A DNA stretch of 27,561 bases from DATKDU01 sp035512595 (GTDB lineage: Bacteria > Planctomycetota > Planctomycetia > Pirellulales > Pirellulaceae), in NCBI GenBank assembly GCA_035512595.1, contig DATKDU010000472.1:1-27561 (forward strand), written 5' to 3'. The notes below the pieces were generated by a model that had not been told where the DNA came from, did not search any database, and saw nothing but the letters and a program-made list of their open reading frames with translations. Position 1 is the first letter of the stretch. Each line of letters opens with the position of its first letter. The translations under genes were made by a program, and so were the position numbers. Shown here piece after piece: positions 21,141 to 27,561 of this stretch.

Positions 21141-24100
21141 TCACGTCGCTGCCGTTTCGGACGGCGTCATCAGCACTCGTCCCGGCAGGCGATGCACGGC
21201 CAGCCGCTCCGGCGGGAGCTGATCCTCGGCCATTTGCAGCAGATGTTCGTGGTGGGTAAAGAAGATCACCTGCGTCTGCTGCGACAAGTCGGCGAGGACG
21301 CGTAGCGCGGCCGTAGCGCGCTCGTCGTCGAAATTGACCAGGATATCGTCGATGATAAAGGGCATGGGGCCATGTTGCGCGAGCCAATGCTCAAGGCTGG
21401 CGAGCTTGAGCGCCAGATAAAGCTGGTCGCACGTCCCATCGCTCATGCCGTCAACGCCCACGGTCTTGCCCCCCTCGCGCACGCCGACCAGCACGCTTTC
21501 GCCGCGGTCGTCGAACTCCGGCCGCAGCGACACGAACGACCCGAGGGTCAGTTCGGCAAACAGCTCGCTGGCCCGCTTGAGGACCGGCCCCTGGTTCTTG
21601 TCGCGAAAGTGCTCGATCGCCTGCCGCAAGAGATGGGCTGCCAGCTTGAGGCGGGCGTACTCCTCCGCGGACGTGCGAATCCTGGCCAAAAGCTGCTGCA
21701 CCTGGTCCTGGGCCGTGGCGGCCGCATCGCTGCCGTCGAGGCAGGACAAGTCCGCTCGCGCTTTGATGACCGCCTCGACGGCCTCGGTCCGCCGCAATTC
21801 CAGCGACGAGAGCTCGTGATCGAGAGCCAGCTTGCCGGCACGCCACTCCTCAACATCGCCGGCCTGCGCCGCCTGAAGGAATGCGTCCAGTTCCTGGCCG
21901 TCGCACAGCGCTAGCAGCCGCTGGTTTTGCGCCTCGATCTCGTTTTCGATTTGCTGCCGGCGCTGCGATTGCCGCTCGACCGTCGGAAGCTGCTGCGGGT
22001 CGTCGCAGCGGGCCTGACGGCAAAGAAGGGCAATCTGCGCCCGGCACGTCTCGACTTTTTCAAGACCCTGCTCCTGGCGGCGGAGGACGGCAGTCCGCCG
22101 CTTGCTCGTCTCCGCGCGCCGATCCGCCTGCGCCTCCGCCTCCGCCAGCCGCTCGCGCAACTGTCGCACGATCAGCTCCACGGGCGCATCGGCCGATATG
22201 AGCACCTGCGGCGCGAGCTCGTTGACCTCACGCTCGAACTGCGCCCCTTCGCGGTCAATTCCCTGGACGCGCTCGCGCAGACTCTCGGTCTCGCGGCGAT
22301 TAGACGACAGCTCTTCGACCGTCGCCAGCAGCGCGTGGATCTCCGCCGGCAAGGCCTCGTTGCCCAGGCCCAGGCACTGTGTGGCCTCGTTCCACTTCTT
22401 CTGCCAGGTTTGCAATTCGTCCTGCAGCCGCGCGACCTGGCTGGCGGACTCATCGCGCCGCCGTCGCGCCTGGTCGAGGTCGCGCTCGCGCTGCTCTTGT
22501 TCCTGGACCTGCTTGTCGCACTGTCGCTGGGTTTTCACCGCCAGGTCGAGGCACTCGGGCAGCGCCAGGGGAAACAGCGTTCGCGGCGGGACGAGCGGCG
22601 CCAGTGCGGCGGCCAGCTCCTCGCGCAGTGCAGCAGCGGCCTGCGTCGCCTGGGCCAGCTCGTGCCGTTTTTCGCGGAGCGTGTCGGCGCTGCGGCACAA
22701 GTCTCCGTGCCGCGCGAGCCACTGCCGCATTTCGGCGACCGAGAGGGGCTTGTCGGTCACTGGCTGCCATGCGTTGCGCCACTCTTCTTCGGCCGTTTGC
22801 TGCTCGCGCTGGAGCTCTTCGACTTGCCGCGCCAACTCCACATGGTCGATTTCGTGCCTTCGCCGCTGAAACTTGTAACTTTCCAGCGTGGCAACTTGCT
22901 CCGCATCGCGCCACAACCGATCGGCCAGCTCGTCGGCCTGGCCAGCGAGTAACTCGTAATGGGCCGAAAGTCCGCCAGCCCGCTGCACGTCGCTGGCCAT
23001 CGCGGCCAGCTCCGCCGAGGTTGGCGAACGACCGTCCAGCGTCTGCTTCAGCAGCCGCCAGGCTTCGTCGCGGCGGCTGCGCACGGCGGCCAACTCCTCC
23101 GGCGTGGGGACATGCCGCCGGGAGCAGGCGTCGATGTCCAGCTCCAGCCGCCGGATTTCCTGCTGCACGTGCAACTGCCGCTCGCGGAGCGACTCCAGCC
23201 GCGCGGCGGACTTCGTGAGCCGCTGGTCGAGCTGCTGGACGGTCGCTTCGCTGGGAACGCGCAGGGCGACGAGCTCCTCGATCGACCCTTGCCACAAGCC
23301 GAGCCGCGCGAGCTCAGCCTGGAGCTGGCGATCGAGGGCAGCCGTTTCCTTGCCCAGGTCGCCCGCGCGGCGGTCGAGTTCCGGGGCGCCGGCGGCCCGC
23401 TGGATGGCCGCACGCAGCACGTCGGTCGAAGCGGCTGGCGCTTGCCTGGCGACCTCCTGTTCCAAGGCAGCAATCTCCCCCTCCTGCTTGCGCAGGTTCT
23501 CCTGCGCCGACTCGCGGCGCGTCACCAGCTTCTGATACTCGCTAGCAAGCTCCTGGATTCGCACGCGCTGAACCTTGCGCAGCTCGGGCCACGTCGCCTC
23601 GCGGACGTTCAACTCCGCGAGGTGCCGCTGCGCGGTTCGATCGAGCTGCTCGATACGCGCCTCCAGACCGGGGCGGTCGGTCAGCGCCTTGCGATAGGCA
23701 CTGTAGCCCTCGACAACGGATCGAATCGCATCCCCCAGCGATAGCACCACCTCGGGCACATCGAGCTTTACCAGGTCGTCGTCGATGGCCGCCAACTCTT
23801 TCGTCGCCGCGTCGAATTCCGACTCTCGACTCACCAGTTCCAGTTGCACCTGCAAACGCCGACTGGAAAAATCCTCGGCCAATGGCGGCACGTGCATCAG
23901 CTCCTTGCGCTCGGCGAAGAGCTGCCCGCGGCTGGCCAGATCGCCTCGCGCCTTGAGCAAATTTTCCAGCCGATGCCGCTCGGTTTGCCGGCGGCTGATC
24001 GACTCGTCGATCTCGCACCGGTTCTCTTCCGCTCGTTCGACCCCGTCGCGAAGCTCGCTAAAGCGTGCCACCGAAAGCTGCAATTCCTTGAGCGATTTCT

Positions 24101-24674
24101 TGGCGGCCTGCAGTTCCCCCATTGCCTTGTTGATGACCGGATTTTTCCCGGACGGTTTGAACAGCTCCTCCGCTTCATCGTCGAGCTGGGTCAGCACCTT
24201 GCCGACGTCGGCAATGCCGGCCGCGGCCGCGAACAGGATGCGGCCGACGTCCCCCTTTCCCTCGACGATGCTGGCCCCGCCCTGACGCAGCTCCTCGTAG
24301 TCAATGCCGAACTGCTGGCGAAAGGTGGCGTCGTCAACGCTCCCAAGGAGCTGCGTCCAGCGCACACCGTCAATCGGCGATGTGTCGTCGCCGCCGCGGA
24401 GCGAGTTCTTTCCGCCCTTGCGACGGATGCACTCCAGAATCCCTAGTTCGTCTTCCACGACGCCGCCGATCCGCAGATCGGTGGCGGGGTGCAAAAAGTC
24501 GTCGCTGCTGCGAGATGGAATTCCGAAGAGAAGCTGCCCGATTGCCCGGAGTGCCGTGCTCTTGCCCGCTTCGTTCGGCCCATAGACCACGTGCAGGCAG
24601 CCGTCGGCCGACAGATCGAGCGATTGCCCGTCGAACGGACCAAAGGCTTTCAAGTCGAGCCGGACGATCCTCAT
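21141..24674 (-). CDS. YhaN-like AAA ATPase (SbcC/Rad50-type)
   Basis: This 1177-residue ATPase has an SMC/Rad50 layout. The Walker A half is at the N-terminus (VYGPNEAGKSTALRAIG, 30-46). Long coiled-coil segments fill most of the middle (about 180-1000). The signature (DGMSDGTCDQLYLALKLASLE) and Walker B (MPFIIDDILVNFDD) are near the C-terminus, followed by a VIFFTHHEHLL switch. The N-terminal region (FGPFDGQSLDL, FGIDYEELRQGG) fits the YhaN subgroup more than classical SbcC. It probably pairs with the YhaO-like phosphoesterase just upstream: their genes overlap by ATGA. Such Mre11-Rad50-type pairs open or trim DNA ends. No zinc-hook CxxC was found by eye. Confidence 0.92.
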   Translation of the reverse strand: MRIVRLDLKAFGPFDGQSLDLSADGCLHVVYGPNEAGKSTALRAIGQLLFGIPSRSSDDFLHPATDLRIGGVVEDELGILECIRRKGGKNSLRGGDDTSPIDGVRWTQLLGSVDDATFRQQFGIDYEELRQGGASIVEGKGDVGRILFAAAAGIADVGKVLTQLDDEAEELFKPSGKNPVINKAMGELQAAKKSLKELQLSVARFSELRDGVERAEENRCEIDESISRRQTERHRLENLLKARGDLASRGQLFAERKELMHVPPLAEDFSSRRLQVQLELVSRESEFDAATKELAAIDDDLVKLDVPEVVLSLGDAIRSVVEGYSAYRKALTDRPGLEARIEQLDRTAQRHLAELNVREATWPELRKVQRVRIQELASEYQKLVTRRESAQENLRKQEGEIAALEQEVARQAPAASTDVLRAAIQRAAGAPELDRRAGDLGKETAALDRQLQAELARLGLWQGSIEELVALRVPSEATVQQLDQRLTKSAARLESLRERQLHVQQEIRRLELDIDACSRRHVPTPEELAAVRSRRDEAWRLLKQTLDGRSPTSAELAAMASDVQRAGGLSAHYELLAGQADELADRLWRDAEQVATLESYKFQRRRHEIDHVELARQVEELQREQQTAEEEWRNAWQPVTDKPLSVAEMRQWLARHGDLCRSADTLREKRHELAQATQAAAALREELAAALAPLVPPRTLFPLALPECLDLAVKTQRQCDKQVQEQEQRERDLDQARRRRDESASQVARLQDELQTWQKKWNEATQCLGLGNEALPAEIHALLATVEELSSNRRETESLRERVQGIDREGAQFEREVNELAPQVLISADAPVELIVRQLRERLAEAEAQADRRAETSKRRTAVLRRQEQGLEKVETCRAQIALLCRQARCDDPQQLPTVERQSQRRQQIENEIEAQNQRLLALCDGQELDAFLQAAQAGDVEEWRAGKLALDHELSSLELRRTEAVEAVIKARADLSCLDGSDAAATAQDQVQQLLARIRTSAEEYARLKLAAHLLRQAIEHFRDKNQGPVLKRASELFAELTLGSFVSLRPEFDDRGESVLVGVREGGKTVGVDGMSDGTCDQLYLALKLASLEHWLAQHGPMPFIIDDILVNFDDERATAALRVLADLSQQTQVIFFTHHEHLLQMAEDQLPPERLAVHRLPGRVLMTPSETAAT

Positions 24675-25933
24675 GACATTTTCTCCAGGCTTCGCAGCCG
24701 GCCCACGAGCAGCGGCTCGGCTTCATCCACCAGTTGCGCGAGCCACTGCGGCTGTCCTGCGGGAATCGCCTCCGGCCCCTCGCGCAGCTCCGTCGGCAGT
24801 TTGCGAACCAGGTCGTCGATCACGGCCCCGAGTGCCGCCAGGCTCTGCTCGTCGTGCCGCACGCTGGCCGTCAATGCCGAAAGTTCCCCAAGCGGGCCGT
24901 CGTCCGCAGGAGCTGGTGCAGCGTGCAGCGGCATCGTCGAACACACTACTTTCTCGACCCAGATCGAACCGTCGGCCAGGGCGATGCCGGCCCCGCGCAC
25001 CTGCTCGAGAAAGCTCGTCGGCATTTGCCGAATCTCGCCGTGCGCGGCACAGCGGCCGGTGATCGACACGCGCATCGCCAGCGGGATTTCGCCGTGATGC
25101 TGGACGAGCTTGCGGGCTTCCTCTTCGAAGCGAGCGAGCACCTGCTCGACGTCGGCCGCGCCCGAGACATCGACCGTGCAGATTTCCCAGCGCATCACGT
25201 CCAGCGGCACAAACCTCGCGTCGAGACCAGTGCGTCCGTCGTTTTCCACCACGAGACATCCCTTCGCTCCGCACTCGCGGATGTGCCGCCCCTGGAGATT
25301 GCCCGGATAGGCGACGTGCGGCTCTTCCTTGACGCACTTTCGCTGGTGGATGTGCCCCAGGGCCCAGTAGTCGTACTCGCGGGCGATCAGGTCGTCGATC
25401 TTGCAGGGGGCGTAGCGGGCGTGCTCCCCCGACTCCATGTCGAGGGACGTGTGAAGGAGTCCGATGTTGAACCAGCCGGCGACCGGCGAAGGGTACTCGC
25501 GCACGACGTTGTCCGCCACGCTCGCCGATTCGAAGCTCAGGCCGTGAATGGCGACCTGCACCTCCTCCAACCGCAGCGTTTCCGGGCGCTTCGTGTCCAG
25601 CAGCCGCGCGCCCGCGGGGAGCTTGAGCGCTCGCGTCATCTTGTTGGCCGCGTCGTGATTGCCGCTGATCATCACAACCGGAATCTTCGCCTCGGCAAGC
25701 GCCGCCATCTGCTTGAGGAAGAAGAGCCCCGTATTGTAGTCCTTCCAGTCGCCGTCGTAGATGTCGCCGGCGAGCAGCACGAAATCGACCGCCTCGTCGC
25801 GAGCCAGCGCCACGAGGTTTTCGAGCGCCCGGCGAGTTGCCCCGCGGATCGCATCGACCGGCGCGCCTTCGTACCGCTCCAGGTTTTTGAGCGGGCTGTC
25901 GAGGTGCAGATCTGCGGCGTGAATGAATTTCAC
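24671..25933 (-). CDS. YhaO-like metallophosphoesterase (SbcD/Mre11-type)
   Basis: This 420-residue calcineurin-like phosphoesterase is probably the nuclease partner of the YhaN-like ATPase. Metal-binding motifs appear in order: ADLHLDSPL (7-15), LAGDIYDGDW (54-63), SGNHDAAN (90-97), LLHTS (about 156-160) and LGHIHQR (about 195-201). The C-terminal part (EKVVCSTMP... and an acidic helical end) probably contacts the ATPase, as in SbcD/Mre11. The start is the ATG at 25933, 45 bp after the AddA-like gene's stop on the same strand. It overlaps the next gene by four bases (ATGA). Confidence 0.93.
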   Translation of the reverse strand: MKFIHAADLHLDSPLKNLERYEGAPVDAIRGATRRALENLVALARDEAVDFVLLAGDIYDGDWKDYNTGLFFLKQMAALAEAKIPVVMISGNHDAANKMTRALKLPAGARLLDTKRPETLRLEEVQVAIHGLSFESASVADNVVREYPSPVAGWFNIGLLHTSLDMESGEHARYAPCKIDDLIAREYDYWALGHIHQRKCVKEEPHVAYPGNLQGRHIRECGAKGCLVVENDGRTGLDARFVPLDVMRWEICTVDVSGAADVEQVLARFEEEARKLVQHHGEIPLAMRVSITGRCAAHGEIRQMPTSFLEQVRGAGIALADGSIWVEKVVCSTMPLHAAPAPADDGPLGELSALTASVRHDEQSLAALGAVIDDLVRKLPTELREGPEAIPAGQPQWLAQLVDEAEPLLVGRLRSLEKMS

Positions 25934-25978
25934 AAGTGGTCTCCGCGGTGCGATGTGTGCCCGTTGATTGTTGCGAAC

Positions 25979-27561
25979 TCAATGCCCACCGTCGAGCGGC
26001 ACGACCTTTCCCGCCGTCAGAAACACCAGAGTGCTGGTGACGCGCTCCGGCGGCAGCTTGTAAAGCTGCTCGACCGCTCGGCAGTACGCTGCAAGCTGCG
26101 GGCGGTAGAAGTCCACCTTGGCCGCCAGTGCCGCGTCGTCGCCGGGGGGAAGGGCGTCGGTCTTGTAATCGATGACGTCGGCACTGGCGATCCGGCCGCC
26201 GTCGAGCGTGAGGACCAGCCGGTCGATGTTTCCGGAGAGCAGCCGGTCGCCGTCGCGGATGACGAAGGGATGCTCGCGCAAGACTTTCACATCGGCCCCT
26301 TTGGCCGGGCGGCTGAGGATGCGGCGGACTTCGCTGCCGGCGAGCATCTGGCGGAAGGCGGCCAGCGGCGCAGCGAGCTGACTGGCCAGAGGGCCGATCT
26401 CGGCAGCCAGCGATTCAGCCACGCGGCGCAGCGCCTGCTCCTCCGGTTCGCCGTCGTCGAGCCACTCGATCTGCTCGAGCCAGGCGTGGATCAGCGTGCC
26501 GAAGGCGAAGCCTTGCTCCTCGCCCGGCTGAAGCAGCTTGCCGAGCGAAATCTTTCGTCCCCCTTCCAGGCTCGATGGGCTGGCCCGCTCCAGGCCGCGA
26601 TGTCGCTTTGCCGTCGGCGGCGCGAGCAAAACCGCGGCCGGCTGCCGCGGCGCATCTTCGGCGACACTCACCTTCGCCGCCGGCGCTTTGGCATGCCACG
26701 CTTGATCGCCGAGCCGATAGACGACGCCGGCGTCGGTTAGCGGCGCGCCGTCCGTGAGTGCCGCTCGCAACAGGCCGGCATACGTCTTGGGCAGGTTCCG
26801 TTCCTTCTCGCTCGGCATCACGATCATGTGCAGGGCGTGGACGGCGCGCGTCAAGGCGACGTACAAGAGACACAGCGATTCGCTCACCGCCTGGTGCGTC
26901 GCGGCGTCGAATAGTTTTCGGATCTGCGGTGGCAGAAGCTGCTGCACGTGCTCGTCGCAGTAGCGGCAGACCAGATCGATGGCGGCGGCCGGTTGTGGCC
27001 GGCCGGCAACGAACGGCTTGGGCTGCCCGATCAGCCTCGTCGCCAGTTCCGGCAGGACCACGACGTCGAACTCCAGCCCTTTGGCCTGATGGACGGTCAT
27101 CACGCGGACGGCAGCACTCGACGGATCGAGAACCCGGTTCGTCTCGACGAAACTTATAAAGTCGTCGGTTCTTGATAATCGGTCAATGTACGACATCGAA
27201 GATCCGAAAAATGCTCGGCTACGGATTCCTGGAAATACAAATGCAAGTTCAACAAGCTGTGTAAGCCGGCTTCGATCTCGCTCGTCACACGTGGGGGCGA
27301 TAACAACTGCATAATGAAAAACAGTCTTGCCAAAACCATTTTCTGATAGTTGTCGCCTTAACAACTCAGACAATCTAACTGCATCAGCGTGAGATCGATG
27401 GTCCACGTATCCAATGGCCTGCCCTAGCGGCGAGCGAGCGACGTGAAACCGGGCCACCGTATCTCCCGGATGATCGGCAATCCGCAGGAGCGAGAGCAGC
27501 AGTTCTACGGCCGGCGAGTCGATCAGCGGGTTCCCCCCTTCCTCGCTGGCGGGAACGTCAA
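25979..27561 (-). CDS. AddA/RecB-like helicase-nuclease, C-terminal part (partial)
   Basis: The frame is open to the window edge; the N-terminal helicase part lies outside. Visible parts: a segment of the UvrD-type helicase C-terminal domain (ADHPGDTVARFHVARSPLG), motif V/VI-like VRVMTVHQAKGLEFDVVVLPEL and LLYVALTRAVHALHMI, and then a C-terminal RecB-type nuclease domain with FGTLIHAWLEQIEWL and LLSGNIDRLVL...VIDYKTD (Asp and the D-Y-K triad). The product should unwind and degrade DNA from double-strand ends and load RecA. The likely partner addB is not in view. The GTG near 27457 is an internal codon, not the start. A patch with low GC lies at 27181-27420. Confidence 0.9.
   Translation of the reverse strand, partial: DVPASEEGGNPLIDSPAVELLLSLLRIADHPGDTVARFHVARSPLGQAIGYVDHRSHADAVRLSELLRRQLSENGFGKTVFHYAVVIAPTCDERDRSRLTQLVELAFVFPGIRSRAFFGSSMSYIDRLSRTDDFISFVETNRVLDPSSAAVRVMTVHQAKGLEFDVVVLPELATRLIGQPKPFVAGRPQPAAAIDLVCRYCDEHVQQLLPPQIRKLFDAATHQAVSESLCLLYVALTRAVHALHMIVMPSEKERNLPKTYAGLLRAALTDGAPLTDAGVVYRLGDQAWHAKAPAAKVSVAEDAPRQPAAVLLAPPTAKRHRGLERASPSSLEGGRKISLGKLLQPGEEQGFAFGTLIHAWLEQIEWLDDGEPEEQALRRVAESLAAEIGPLASQLAAPLAAFRQMLAGSEVRRILSRPAKGADVKVLREHPFVIRDGDRLLSGNIDRLVLTLDGGRIASADVIDYKTDALPPGDDAALAAKVDFYRPQLAAYCRAVEQLYKLPPERVTSTLVFLTAGKVVPLDGGH

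Noticed and set aside
24734..26740. 668-residue plus-strand ORF
   Set aside because: It is antisense to the YhaO-like and AddA-like genes, which have intact catalytic motifs; the composition is typical of a shadow frame.
27154..27339. 61-residue ORF inside the AddA-like gene, considered as a frameshift
   Set aside because: The main frame continues without a stop and keeps LTQLVELAF and the following helicase motifs, so no frameshift is needed.
21141..27561. Novel anti-phage defence island
   Set aside because: The three nuclease/ATPase genes are explained more simply by ordinary double-strand-end repair; only the GGCT partner is unexplained.

Overview
The window is GC-rich chromosomal DNA. 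It looks like a planctomycete, probably of the Pirellula/Blastopirellula type. This is inferred from the gene repertoire, not from a marker gene: a Gfo/Idh/MocA oxidoreductase with a Tat-like leader next to a DUF1080 protein, a small M50-like membrane peptidase, a YhaO/YhaN pair beside an AddA-type helicase-nuclease, S16 with a long Ala/Pro/Glu tail, and many short palindromic repeats between genes. No rRNA, tRNA, CRISPR array or prophage was seen.

Layout. 1-300: the end of an IS66-like insertion sequence (minus strand) that cuts a small S1-domain gene. 306-5071: pyrG (CTP synthase) and kdsB (CMP-KDO synthetase) on the minus strand. These two are neighbours in other PVC bacteria such as Chlamydia. 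Here about 2.4 kb of accessory DNA separates them: a VapBC-like toxin-antitoxin pair abutting pyrG, a DUF1963 gene, and an orphan antitoxin with what looks like a toxin stub. The first 43 bp of pyrG is present twice, once on each side of vapBC, so the TA pair sits between the probable old pyrG leader and the working gene. 5150-7833: the oxidoreductase and DUF1080 genes, with related long inverted repeats either side of the oxidoreductase. 7846-9230: an unknown membrane protein and a BON-domain protein. 9411-11744: pcm and xylA, separated by two stacked repeat elements. 11789-14676: a membrane-anchored propeller-like protein, two small unknown proteins and an M50-like peptidase.

14976-18865 is a translation and export block, ffh-rpsP-trmD-rplS-yraN, without rimM and with a palindromic element at every junction after ffh. 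18862-20672 holds queC and a divergent WYL-domain regulator around a short palindrome. 20733-27561 is a tightly packed minus-strand operon: AddA-like helicase-nuclease (cut by the window edge), YhaO-like phosphoesterase, YhaN-like ATPase and a gamma-glutamylcyclotransferase-like protein. This is most simply a double-strand-end processing set.

The strongest candidates for something new are the vapBC/pyrG arrangement, the repeat elements that appear to supply ribosome-binding or stop signals, and the conserved-looking AddA-YhaO-YhaN-GGCT operon.
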